A stretch of DNA of 64,000 nt. It comes from Larimichthys crocea (lineage: Eukaryota; Chordata; Actinopteri; Sciaenidae). A program made the position numbers and the translations under genes. The DNA lies in assembly GCF_000972845.2 (NCBI RefSeq), contig NC_040021.1, positions 24,068,047 through 24,132,046 of the forward strand, given 5' to 3'. Of the stretch, positions 46,557-57,985 are shown piece after piece. The notes beneath the pieces were generated by a model. The model saw only the letters and a list, made by a program, of their open reading frames with translations. It did not search any database and was not told the origin of the DNA. How positions within the stretch are numbered: the first letter of the stretch is position 1; every line of letters begins with the position of its first letter.

Positions 46557-48205
46557 TGTTAGATCGTGAGTTACCCCTGTACAGGTAGTACTGGACCAGC
46601 TCTCCGTCTAACGGGTCTGATCCTGAAGCCTGTGGGTCTTACCCTACCGGGACAGTTTAGAGGACTGTTTAAGCTGGTGGCGAGGAGATTCGCCTAGCTT
46701 CTAATTGCCTTCATCCGCACGTCTACCCTGCTTACTCTAGTATAGCACCTGACCGAATAGACCCTAGGGCCAAATACTACACTAGCCGCGTACGTTCACG
46801 GCAGCTCTCCTCTCATTGATTTGGAGCACTTGGTATGGTTACTGGGATAGTTTTTAGTGGCTCATCCAGTAAGCCCCAAGGGTCAGTTAATTTCTTGGGC
46901 TAGAGTAACCTGTTAGAACCTTTAAAGATGTTAAACACAACGTACCTGATAATTACAACCTTAGGAGATGCTATAAATTTAAGGGTCCACAACTTAGTCT
47001 TTAACTGCAGTAGATATATTTATTGCAAAGTTTAGCAAGGACAAGCATACAGATTAATTCATTCAAATCTGATCAAACCTATTTCCTGAAATCACTATTC
47101 TCATACTAATAAAAATTGGAAAAACCTGATACAAAGGCTGTTGCTGAGTTGTTGAGTTTTATCCAATTTGGAGAGAGGAAAGGAAAGGGTGAAGCGGTGA
47201 TCAGTCGATCCAATCCTTTCACAACTGCAAAACTGCTGGATTCTGTCGAAAGTTCCTGGCTTTGTCCAAAGCCCAGAAAGTCCACAATGTCCACAGTCTT
47301 TTATTGGCAGGACGAATATGAAAAGGATTCTTGTTGGCCCAGTTGAGACCCACAGCCAGTTGGGGGTGGTTAATCCTCCTTGGAACGGTTCCTTGTTGCT
47401 AGCTGTAGATTGTTGGACTCTTTTCTTGCGATGTTCATCTATTCCGTTTCTGAAGTTAAGTTAAGTTCTGAAGTCTAAATCCAACGACACGAGGCTCCAA
47501 TGTGGTCGATCATTCAGCATGTCTTGAACCCGAGTGCCAGCCGACGAGGATAACCACGATCTCCATTGTGCAGTGTCTCTTATACTCCCTGCTCGCTGGA
47601 CCTTCCCCATCTCAGGCTTTGATAAGTCATTTGGCGGATTCTAACCATATCAGGCAGCAGCGTCATGTTACACAATCTATCCTCCTCTTTGTCCATTCAG
47701 ATGTGCTGCTTGCTTCACTTACCCCTTCCCTTCTCACCCTCTCTCCAGTCCAGTTGCTCAAGTTTTCCTTGCTCAACCCCTCACCATGATTTAATTATTA
47801 TTTCACCTTAGCTACCAACTATTGCAATGATTTCACAATTTCCAGTAGTCAGAATTTTCAGTTATAATAACACTCTTTTCTTATGGTTACACTCATTTCA
47901 ACATTTCATTTTTACATTTGTTTAACACAGAATCATCATTAATTACATTACAACTTAGCTCATTTCTATCTTTATGCATTACACACATACTCAGACGGAG
48001 AGTCCCCAACTGTCCAAAGGTTTATGCCATCACTGGCAGTTATGGAAAGTCCCTTCATTCCCAACTCTCAGGCCTTCTGTTGGGGAGTTTTACTTCCCCA
48101 TTTGCAAGGCCAGACAGGGAGAAACTCTGTATTATCCATTTCCCAGGGTGTTTACATTAATTCCTTTGTCATGTTGGCGGATCAGGGATCTCAACTCACT
48201 TGACA
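46557..48205. repeat. 1.65-kb solo-LTR-like insertion with 4-bp target duplication, copy 2
   Basis: Begins TGTTAGATCGTGAG and ends CAACTCACTTGACA, i.e. TG...CA, flanked by ACAG (46553-46556) and ACAG (48206-48209). Removing it joins the RT text ...HFMQYTV to TVMAFGLKNTPSTFQRLMHR. The tips are partly complementary (TGTTA...GTGAGTT against TGTCAAGTGAGTT). No internal retroviral coding region remains, so solo LTR is the simplest reading. The parent family is not identified. Confidence 0.7.
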
Positions 48206-48510
48206 ACAGTCATGGCTTTTGGGTTAAAGAACACTCCTTCTACTTTCCAGCGGTTGATGCACAGGGTGTTGGGTGACGTACCTCATTGTAGTGTGTATCT
48301 TGATAATGTTGTGGTGTTTTCCAGTGACTGTGAATGTGGCAAAATGCGAGTTTGGTAAAGCAACTGTTACTTACTTAAGCAGGTGGGCAGGTCTGGCCTG
48401 TGGAGACTGAAATCAAGGCTGTGTTAAATTACCCTGTCCCCTCCACAAGGCGTGAGCTCCACCGGGTTTTTGGGCATGACTGGATACTATCGATGTTTTT
48501 GGGGGTTATG
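48206..48510 (+). pseudogene. Gmr1-like gypsy reverse transcriptase, copy 2, second half
   Basis: RT resumes after the LTR: MAFGLKNTPSTFQRLMHRVL, then GDVPHCSVYLDNVVVFSSD with the catalytic motif as YLDN instead of YxDD, then broken frames and FLGMTGYYRCF at about 48465. A change of the second catalytic Asp to Asn would disable RT, though it may be a decay change. The following 200 bp (48510-48740) is unrecognised. Confidence 0.7.
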
Positions 48511-48739
48511 GCCCTAACAAACATCAAGCAAGTTCAACAACACAAGACATAGCAGCCAGCTAATATTACTAACTAGTCCAACAGCAAAGAGCTCAGCTGT
48601 GTCTTTCAGCCTTTTATTTCAAAGCTCTCACCAACAACTAAAAGTAAATCCCAGATTTACTCTTGTCCAGTGACTTCTTGCTTTAAAGAAACCATCAACA
48701 ATGGTGAGTATCATGGCCTTAGCTTGCAATGGTGGCAGA

Positions 48740-49345
48740 CTGATGACAAAGTCCAAGACAATGTCAGACTATGGGTATGGGTACGGGTAAAGGTCAAAGA
48801 AGTGCCAGTGGAGGGCATGAGATGCATGAGATGCATGAGATGAGCACAGAGAGTACAAGCAACCACAAAGTCCTGGGGTATCTATGGTGGGCCACCAGAA
48901 GCCCTTTTTAAGTAGGGCTATGGTACACATCGTCCCAGGATAGCAGGAAAACCAGGATGAACCCACGGCAGGACCTGAGAATGAAGTGAAGTTCTTCTGT
49001 TGTGTATTGGTGCGAGAACATTGAGTGTAACATTTCTTATATCAGGATAGCAAGTGAGAGTGATTGAAATAATCAAAAGATGGAGCCCAACAAACTCCAT
49101 GGGAGATCAGTCCCTGGGCTGGCTAAATTTAGGACAGATTTTTGTGGTAAGTCCATAAAATGAACAATGAACCCTAACTCTCTACCTATGAATAATGAAC
49201 TGGTGAAAAGGATCAGGGTGGATAAGCACAGCAGTGGCAGTGAATAGTGCCTTAAGTGTCTGAAAGGATTTTTCTGCTTCTTGTGGTCAACTGAACAGAA
49301 CACTGAGGTAGAAGTTAGCTTAGACAAGGGTGCTACCACATGTCT
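48740..49345 (-). mobile_element. Ty3/gypsy fragment (RT/RNase H and integrase zinc region)
   Basis: Minus strand: 49339 down gives APLSKL (RT thumb end), then a decayed connection and ELGFIVHFMDLPQKSVLNLA; 48966 down gives SWFSCYPGTMCTIALLKKGF and WWPTIDT, matching an integrase zinc domain (CYPG...WWP). A near-identical integrase piece recurs at 57150-57260. ATGAGATGC repeats (48820-48845) mark a local expansion. Dead and scattered. Confidence 0.6.
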
Positions 49346-50180
49346 GTTCTGAAAGAATCTTCACTAAAGGTTAGCAAAACCTAAGTAATTCTGCAATTGC
49401 TTAGACAAGTTTGATTTTGTCCATTCTGAAAGAGCTGGAGGCTATTCCCAGCAACTCGCATAACACAGACACACAAGACATTAACATAAGGAAAGGGAAA
49501 AAGAAAGGGGGAGCCTATTCCAGCTGACTTTGGGCGAGAGATGGGATACACCATGGAGTCGCCAACTCATGACAGAGGCTCTGACATATCACTGAATAAT
49601 TCAAAATCTGTGTAAAGTAAGAATAAACATGTGTTTTGAGTTTGTCAGACCAAGAAAAAAAAAAGTGTTATTAACCACTCAAAAATTTGAATGTTTAAAA
49701 ATATTGAAAAGCTTATGAAAATAGATGTCAAAATCAGGTAAAAATGAGCAGTGTTCTCTGCTCCAGGACTGTGGGGTATATCCTCTGAAGGCGCTGAATT
49801 CACACCCAGTCATGGGAGTGGTCAAGCAGCAATTTTGAAGCAACAGAAACATGTCTTATGACCTCTGATGCTGATTTGAGCTAATTGACCACTACAGGGC
49901 TTTTGCCAGAAAGCACACGAGTCATCTTTGGAGTTCACTTTGTTTACTGCATCTCGATGCTAGTGTTACAATGCAATGCAGTTTCTGTAAACAAACAAAG
50001 AAATAAAGTATTGATACATCAGTAAATAAACACTCGTAAATTAACGTAAAATACATATACATTCATATCAGTATCAGTCATGTAACACTCATGAATGCTC
50101 CAAACGTAATATGATGACTAATGGTCATAGTAACACTCACTCAACTTAGTTAGCTTAAAGATGCTAACTCACGATAATGT
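49345..50180. other. Gene-free stretch
   Basis: No coding frame of interest. It contains a fish-type repeat motif (GAGCCTATTCCAGCTGACTT at about 49511) and AT-rich sequence. I see no RNA gene. Confidence 0.5.
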
Positions 50181-51590
50181 TAACAAGTGAAAACGGACAT
50201 TTTAACAGTCAAACAGTCAACACCAGCTGAATAAAAGGGTGGACAGAGAAGTCTGAGACGCTGTGGAGGCAGATCTGCCATCTGTGGCACCCTCGGCTGA
50301 GCCCTCCAGCACAGACAGGTGGAGCAGTTGAGTTGATGGTGTCGAATGGCTTGCCGTCCCCGCAACATCCAATACTGTCTCCGTAATTCAGCATAGACCC
50401 TTTCTGTGCCTGGATGTAGTAGTCGTTCATCCATGTTTTTGATGAGAAGTTTCACTGCTGGATGCCTTGGGTCAAGCACAATTGGGTGAATCTCTCCGAC
50501 GCTCTGACCTTTCCTGGGAAGCTATGCTCTTGACATCCTCTCAGCAGCAAGACCTCCGCTTCTCGATGGCTAATGAGCTGGTTGTGCGCTGGATCCATTG
50601 CTGCCCCCATTAACCTGTTGCGCTGCTTCCACCAGTTCTCTCCATGAGCTGTATTGTGTAGCATCAGGGATGTTGCCACTGGGCTCCACAGCTGTGAAGC
50701 AGCAGAAGGTGATACCTTTCTGTTCGGATACTGTTGAAGTGTGCTCGGATTTCTTTGGCCAGTGTTCTGCACTCTGTTTAAGTAGTGGGGGCCCTTGACT
50801 TCAGCGGCCAGGTCCTGACAACTCTAGCAGTGATTTCCCTCTTGTTATATCGTCTGCCGGATTGTTTGGACTGTCAATGTATCGCCAAGCATGTCGTTCA
50901 GTTAGCTCTTGGATCTCCGACACACGAGTTCTGATGAACACTGACGAACCAATACTGTAGTGGAGCACTGTTTGTCGGATGGGGAGCGTCATCTCAGTCT
51001 CTATGAGCTTGGACAGTTGAGCTCCCGCTAGTGCCGCGCAGAGCTCTAGGCGGGGTATGGACTGTTGCTGTTTGGGAGCAACCCTGGACCTAGCCATCAC
51101 GAAGGAGGTGTGGATGGTGTCTCCTGTCAACCGTCAGGTAAGCTACTGCTCCGTATGCTCACTCTGAAGCGTCACAAAAGATATGGAGATCATACTTTGC
51201 ATCTGTGCCCTCGGCAGGAAGTGGCGAGTAACAGCGGGGAATAGATACACTGTCAAGATGTTTCAGCTCGCTCTCCCAGGTTTCCCATGCTTCTCGGATG
51301 GCAGGAGGTAGATCAGGATAATCCCAGCCCCTTTGTTTAGACCAAAGCTGCTGGATAAGCACTTTGGCTCTAGTTGTGAATGGCCCCATGAACTCTAGAG
51401 GGTCGTATTGACTGGCTAGCACTTGATAGGCCATCCTCATCGTCAGTGTAGAGTGCTCAATGATCCGATACTGGTAGCTGAGAGTGTCAGCACCACAGTT
51501 CCATCTCAGACCTAAGGTGGGTTCAAGTGGGTCTGTACGGCTCTGGCTCAGCTACTGCTCTGTAGCTGAAGATCTGGCATCAGTGGGAAG
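50180..51590 (-). mobile_element. BEL/Pao retrotransposon, 3' half of pol
   Basis: Minus strand: 51440-51159 is the Pao-type RT connection (MAYQVLASQYDPLEFMGPFT, AKVLIQQLWSKQRGWD, CDASE at the RNase H start); 51130-50801 is RNase H (SFVMARSRVAPKQQQSIPRL, ELCAALAGAQL, WRYIDSPNNPADDITRG); 50772-50180 goes on to the integrase zinc region (HPGTERVYAELRRQYWMLRG, CSTCLCWRA). Frameshifts separate the three. The upstream half of RT is at 56575-57120, 5 kb away on the same strand. Confidence 0.85.
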
Positions 51591-51785
51591 GTGGGCTACC
51601 ACTGTTGGTTACTGGCCCCCTTTTGCAACGGACTTATCTCTGGACTTTCAAAAGTTGTGCGGTATATTATTATAATAGAGGGGGGCATAGTGGAAAATAA
51701 ACAGTGGGTCCATGTAGAATAAAAACACAACATATATACTGCAAACTTTATTAAAACCAAACATACTTCACTTATTTCATACATG

Positions 51786-52112
51786 TTGTAACGGACTGTG
51801 TATACACTGTGGCTGTTGAGTTGTGTTCAAGTAAGTTAGGCTGCAGTGTATGGGGTGACGCCTGGGGAGGTTGTTAGAAGCTGTGAAGCCTGTCAGTCAT
51901 GGCAGTTGCCATGGCATTGAGGGACACGAAGTAGCCACCTGGGATTGGCTGAGGACCCGTGGGGGGTGTGTTCAGGTGTGTGTGTAGAAGAGAGCGGGGA
52001 GAGAGCTAATGTGTTAATGTTATATGCTGCTGTGCTTGCATGTTTTTATTGTTTTTTGGCGTTGGCTACGGCCCACAGTAGCCTGTGTTCCAGATTAGGA
52101 ATAAAGTCCAGC
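51786..52112 (+). repeat. Candidate LTR (solo or truncated)
   Basis: TGTTGTAACGGACTGTGTA at 51786 starts a 330-bp stretch with AATAAAG (52100-52105) followed by TCCAGCA, an arrangement like an LTR with poly(A) signal and CA end. No adjacent PBS or polypurine tract was confirmed, and the L2-like LINE begins immediately after. Confidence 0.4.
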
Positions 52113-52706
52113 AAAATCAAATCAAATCAAATCAATTTTATTTGTATAGCCCAAAGTCACAAAGTACATTTGCCTCAGAGGGCTTTACAATCTGTACAGG
52201 GAGTGACACCCTCTGTCCTTAGACCCTCGGTTCGAGTGAGGAAAAACTTGCCCACAAAAAAACCTTTTAACAAGGGAAAAAATGTGGAAGAAACCTCAGG
52301 AAGAGCCACAGAGGAGGGATCCCCGCTCCCAGGACGGACCAGACGTGCAATGGATGTCACGTGGTACAGGACAAATCACACAAAACAATATGGTACAATG
52401 ACTGAGAAAATGACAATGATGTATAATGAAGATAAATGATTACAGTAATAGATATGGTAGTAATATGACGGAATATAAGATGTAGTGGGCGTCATGCAGG
52501 ATCACAGCAGGCAGCACGATCCACGAGAACCTTGCTGGACGACAGAGCACAGAATCCGGGAAAGTTTGGTTATAAACATGCATTAATGAGACATGTCCAC
52601 AGATGGAGAGATATGAGAGATATGGAGAGATATAGATATATAGATATATATATATAGAGAAGAGTGAGATATAGAGAATATAGAGAGATATTCGAGAGAG
52701 AGATGG

Positions 52707-52750
<44 letters not shown>

Positions 52751-55350
52751 GCGGAAAGGGAATGTGTACATCTTTAAACAATACCGTGCCCTGGCGAGCA
52801 TAACCCCTCGGTGGGGTCCCCCGGCAGTGTAATGCTATGGCAGCATAAACTAAGGGATGACCTAGCCACCCTAACTAGAGCTTTATCAAAAAGGAAAGTC
52901 TTAAAGTCTATTCTTAAATGTGTTGACCGTGTCTGCCGCCCGAACCCAGAAGGTAGTTTGTTCCACAGAAGAGGAGCATGATAAGCTGAAAGCCTGGCTC
53001 CCAATCTACTTTTGGAAACTATAGGAACCACAAAGGAACCGCGTCCTGAGAGCGCAGTGTTCGAGGGTAATAAGGTATTATGAGCTCTTTTAGATAAGAT
53101 GGTGCCTGACCATGAAGAGCTTTGTAAGTAGGAGAAGAATTTTAATTCTATTCTAGATTAATAGGTAGCCAAGCAAGAAAGCCAAAATGGGAGAGATGTG
53201 ATCTCTTGATCTTGGATTCCCTGTCAGAACACGTGCAGCAGCATTCTGAATTATAACTGCAAAGTTCTAAGGACTTATTGGAGGCACTGAGAACAAGAGT
53301 GACAATAAGTCCAGCTTGAGTAACAAATGCGTGGACTAGTTTTTTTTCTGCATCCGCCTAGAGCAATGCGTCTGATTTTAGCGATGTTTACGTAAGTGGA
53401 AGAATGCAGTCCTCGAAATTGGTTTGATGTGGACGTTAAGGACAATTCCTGATCAAACAACTCCAAGATTCCTTTTACAGTGAGCTGGAGCCAGTGATCC
53501 CATCTAAAGTAACGATCCTCTAGAAGAGAGTGTTCTGAGGTGTTTGGGTCCCAATTTACAAGAACTTCAGTTTTGTCTGAAAGTTAACATCAAAAATTGG
53601 AGGGGCAGCGAACTTTTTAATATCCTTAAGGCATGCTGGAGTTTAGTAACTGATTGTTGCATCAGGCCTTGAAATCGATAAAGTATAATTGGGTGTCGTC
53701 AGCATAACAATGAAAATTGATAGTGGATTCCTAAGGAGGTCCTAAAGGAAGCATATATAAACTGAATATAAGGGGTCCAAGTAACAGAACCTTGTGGGAC
53801 TCCATGACAAACTTTGGTCTGCATGGAGGATTCATCAGTGACGTGAACAAACTGAGATCGATCTAAAAAGTACGATTTAAACCAGCTTAGGGCGTTCCTT
53901 TGATGCCAATGCGATGTTCCAGTCTCGGGAAAGAATTTTGATGGTCCATGGTGTCAAATGCGCACTAAGAAGCTACAGGACAAGACAGAGAGAGTCCTTT
54001 GTCTGAGCCATTAGGAGGCAGTTGTACTTTGACGAATGCGGTCTCTGTCTATGGAGCACCTAAATCCTGACTGAAAATCCTTCAAATAGACTATTGTTAT
54101 GGAGAAAGTCACACAGCTGATTAGCTACAGCTTTCTCAAGTATCTAGACAGAAAGGAAGGTTTGATATCGGTCTTATGGCTTAAGAACCTCTGGGTCTGA
54201 GTTGCTTTGTAAGAAGAGGTTTAATTACAGCTACCTTAAAGGACTGTGGTACATATCCGGATAATAAAGACAGATAATCAGATCCAATAACGAATTACTT
54301 AACTACAGGAAAACTTCCGTGAGGTCAACCTGGTTGGGATGGAGCTAGAGACAGGATGACGGCTGAGCCTGCGAAATGATTAAAGTTATTTGATGAAGGT
54401 CGATGGGGGAAAAACATCTAAATACATATCAGGTTTTACAGCTGTTGCAAACGTGTGTATCAGAATGCAGATCAATGTCTGTTGAGGGCAAAGGTGGATG
54501 GAGTTTGTCTCGAATAGTTTATATCGTATCATTAAAGAAGCTCATGAAGTCATTGCCTACTAGACCTAAAGGAATAGATGGTTTCAGTAGAGCTGTGATT
54601 CTCTGTTGCCTGGCTACAGTGCTGAAAGAAACGGTGGTTGTTCCTTATTCTCCGCAATTAAAGAAGAGTAATAGGCTGCTCTGGCAGTACGGAGAGCCTC
54701 CTGTATGTTTTTTTGAGATTATCTTGGCAGGCTAGATGAAATTCCTTCCAGTTAGTGGCACGCCATTTGCGTTCAGATTTACGTGCCTCTTGCTTTAATT
54801 TACGAGTCTGCTGGCTATACCATGGTGCTAGCCTTCTTTGTTTAATTATCTTCTTTTTCAGAGGTGCAATAGAGTCTAGAGTTGTCCGTAATGAGCCTGT
54901 AATACTATCAACAAGATGGTCTATTTGTGGGTGGCTAAAGGAAGTAGACAAGTCCTCTGTTACAGTTAGACATGGCATTTGATTCAATGCTGAAGGAATC
55001 ACTTCCTTAAATTTGGCTACAGCACTATCAGATAAACATCTGCTGTAGAAGCTTATACACAAAGGCTTATAGTCCGGTAGTATGAACTCAAAGGTTATTA
55101 AAAAATGGTCAGACAGAAGAGGATTCTGTGGGAAGACTATTATATTATCAATTTCAATGCCATATGAAAGAACAAGATCAAGAGTGTGGTTCAGACAATG
55201 AGTCGGTTTATTTACACTTTGACAAAAGCCAATTGAGTCTAATAGAGAGAAAACCAGTTGCTTTGTAGCTTCATTGTTCCGGGTCACTACAATATTCTTT
55301 CCATTTACGCCATTTAGCCTATGGAATGGACGAAAATGAAAAGGAGTCAT
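52113..55350 (-). mobile_element. L2-like LINE, 5'-truncated, decayed RT
   Basis: Minus strand: 55350-54658 is the end of the endonuclease and linker (FCQSVNKPTHCLNHTLDLVL, LLSDHFLITFEF, APWYSQQTRKLKQEARKSER). RT follows in broken frames, with the catalytic YADD still readable (53695-53706). The C-terminus is at 53031-52774 (SKSRLGARLSAYHAPLLWNK, FKTFLFDKAL). The 3' UTR ends in the fish repeat read on plus as TTTATTTGTATAGCCCAAAG (52137 on) and (AAATC)n at 52118-52135, its 3' microsatellite. It lies between the two halves of the BEL/Pao element. Confidence 0.8.
52610..52748. repeat. GATA/GA microsatellite inside the LINE 3' UTR
   Basis: Mixed GATATA and GAGAGA units run for about 140 bp, ending in pure GA (52706-52748). 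It gives long Ser/Leu-rich minus-strand frames that I do not regard as genes. Confidence 0.9.
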
Positions 55351-56574
55351 TCATGTTCATGAGCACACTCAAATCACAAGGCTACTGTATAGTATACAGT
55401 ACTCAAACCAGCTGCATTTTCCGCTCTGTGATTTGTGACACTGGGAGACCAAAAAGCCCATCAAGTGCAAACAATGAGAATGCTAATGAGCTGTTTGTAT
55501 GGTTTACCTGACCTAAAGCGTGCACTACAGTAAATACCTGCATAACAAAGGGCTTCCAAAACGCTCGTCTCTGCAGCTCTATGTCGTGCACAACAACAAC
55601 AAGCCCTCCAAATAAACTGTTAATTAAAAAAATAAACTCTCGCTTGTATCGGCAGGTCTGACACACAGGCCTGGCAGCCCCGTGACGTCCGAACCATTTT
55701 TTGTAACTTTTTTAAGGGTTAGTTTGTTGTTTACATGCAGATGAGCAAGAGAGAGGCGACAAGAGAAGAGACGCTCCTGTAATGATGCAAAGACTAGTGG
55801 TGGCAAGAGATTAATGCGCCAATCGAACAGCTGATTGCGCCAATGCCAGCCGGCATTAGCGCAATCAGCTGTTCCCCTGAGTAAACAAAGGCAGCTGTCC
55901 AGGTGGAAGCCGCATTTAAAAAACAACACCAAAAAAACCACGAGAAAAACACGACAAAAGCACAAAACTGTAAAAAAGCGACCTGAGAGGCTGGAACAGC
56001 TTTGCGAATAGATTAATGGTGATATTTTTTTTATTGCCCGATAAGAGTCTCACGTTAACGCAGCACATTAACACCGATAACGGCTCACCACTAGTAAAGA
56101 CAGAACAGCCTAGATGTTGTTGATTTGGTGAATGCTGACATGTTAGATATAAACACCTTTTAATTTAATTTCAATTCATGAACACGCTCAAATCATACGG
56201 CTACTGTATAGTATGCAGTAGTCAAATCAGCTCCATTTTCCGCTCTGTGATCTGTGACACTGGGAGACCAAAAAGCCCGTTACTGTAAGCGCAAACGAAA
56301 GGTTGAGCAATGAGAATGCTAATGAGGTGTGTAAGCTATGTCATCTCCAGGTAGAACAACTGTAAAAAAGTTCTGTGAGAGAAGCGCCATCTCCTGGTCA
56401 TACCATGTAATTACATGAATAGGTGGAAAAAATAGACACGCCCAGGAGAAGGAGGGGGGTCACTCCGGCCATGGAACTTGGCAGGCAGTTGGCTGGAAGT
56501 CAGCTGGAAGACGGCTGCCATTCAGCTGGCTTTCAGCTTGAACGGGAACTTTTGAGTTGCTACTACTATATCAC
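55351..56574. repeat. Gene-free stretch with a duplicated segment of about 130 bp
   Basis: 55380-55495 (CTACTGTATAGTATACAGTA ... TTTTCCGCTCTGTGAT ... GAGACCAAAAAGCCC) recurs at 56200-56325 with scattered changes. Between them are repeat-like sequences with no coding signal. The pair brackets about 700 bp and could be ends of an unrecognised element. Confidence 0.5.
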
Positions 56575-57120
56575 AGCATGGGCTGCTTGTTGTGCCAAAT
56601 GGTAACATTTGCCATTCGTACACATCTGGTGGGTCTTCGCAGCACGTCCCTCCAGATGAACCGAAGGAGTGGTCTGTCTTCAGGCAGCAGGCGGATTTGG
56701 TGAAACATTGCACGAATGTCACCACTCACTGCAATCTGATGCTGCCTGAATCGGATGAGAACACCTACCAGTGATGGACCCAGCGTAGGCCCAGGTAAGA
56801 GTTGCTCGTTCAGGGAGACATTTTGGTGCATGAATGAACAATTAAAGACCAGGCGTGATTTGTTATTGTGGTACACAAGATGGTGGGGGAGATACCACGC
56901 TTCTGCAGATTGTTCCACCTCCTCAGGTTGCAGCTTCTTGACGTATCCAGCATTGATGAGCTTGTTGATATCAGCTGAGTAGGTCACGGCTCTCTCTGGG
57001 TCCTTTCTGAGTCGATGACTGAATGTGTGGAACTGTTGAGCTTGGGTGCTCCTGATTTCCGCAGGAGGGGGGTTGCATAGCGATGGACTCCTTCGACTTC
57101 CAGTCGCTGTGTTGAAGTGA
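56575..57120 (-). mobile_element. BEL/Pao retrotransposon, 5' half of RT
   Basis: Minus-strand frame 56987-56571 gives LINAGYVKKLQPEEVEQSAE, WYLPHHLVYHNNKSRLVFNC, NEQLLPGPTLGPSLVGVLIR and SGDIRAMFHQIRLLPEDRPL, the Pao RT fingers and first catalytic aspartate. A frameshift then leads to PPDVYEWQMLPFGTTSSPC, where similarity stops at 56575. The continuation is found at about 51590 downward, so about 5 kb (LINE plus others) now separates the halves. Confidence 0.82.
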
Positions 57121-57139
57121 GATGAATTAATGCTGCTAG

Positions 57140-57480
57140 GAGGGCAAGGGTATGCTCAGGGGGGCCACCAGAGGTCCTCTTTCAGTAGGGCTATGGTACA
57201 CATCGCCCCAGGATAGCAAGAAAACCAGGATGAACCCACTGCAGAACCTGAGAATGAAGTGAAGTTCTTTTGCTGTGCAATTTGTTTGCCCAAACCCAAC
57301 AGTGAAAATCAATGCAGTCATTTTGAGTTTATTAGTACTATAACATAAATCTTATTACTTCTTCTTTATTAATTAATTTATATTAAAACAATGTAATTCA
57401 AATGGATGAAAATTTTCTATGTAATTGAAATGCATAAGTGCCTGAAATATTTTTCAGTGTCAAAGAAGACAGAATGAATA
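57140..57480 (-). mobile_element. Gypsy integrase scrap and half-arm of the palindromic element
   Basis: 57150-57270 repeats the integrase zinc piece of 48880-49000 (CTATGGTACACATCG...). From about 57285 (TTTGCCCAAACCCAACAGTG) to about 57420 the sequence matches one half of an arm of the palindromic element at 62625-63240. Confidence 0.6.
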
Positions 57481-57985
57481 CTTTCACAAAAAGTACTTGT
57501 GTCACACTTGTATCATGTATTTTTAATTAGAAAATGTACATACACTTAACAGGACAGCGAGAGACTTTTGTTTATTAAATATCATAAATAGTGAACGGTA
57601 TAACTACTATCTACATTAAAAACAAAGTGCTGGACATGCCGTACAGTCAAAAAATTATTTTTCCTTATATCAATTCCTAAAGCTTTGTTAACAAAGACAG
57701 AAATGTAGACATCCACTCGTGAATTTAACATATAAATGCAGTATAAATGTGATACACAGATCCTGCATTTATTTACAGACAGTCAATACACCAAAGTAGT
57801 ACATACAGATGCTTGCATGCACAGCAAAGTGACAGTTTTCATGTGTAATATACAGTATGATCTGCATTGCAAAAGAGATGTAACATTGACAAGCTATTGA
57901 TAACTTTACTAACATTTCTGCACTTAAAATACTGAGTCAAAGCAGCTAAGAATTACTATAATCACCTTGAAATGTTTTTCCTGAC
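57480..57985 (-). pseudogene. 3' end and flank of a TAAR pseudogene
   Basis: 57480-57950 resembles the 3' flank of the 26.9-kb TAAR (CACAAAAAGTACTTGT..., TTAGAAAATGTA). At about 57950-57985 the minus strand encodes the C-terminal tail (SGKTFQGDYSNS then stop; [14 protein letters not shown] in the intact gene). Upstream of that (higher coordinates) the L1-like LINE takes over. Probably the 3' part of the pseudogene whose 5' part is at 62300-62523. Confidence 0.65.

Noticed and set aside
52440..52801. Ser/Leu/Tyr-rich minus-strand frames
   Set aside because: Translation of the GATA/GA microsatellite within a LINE 3' UTR.
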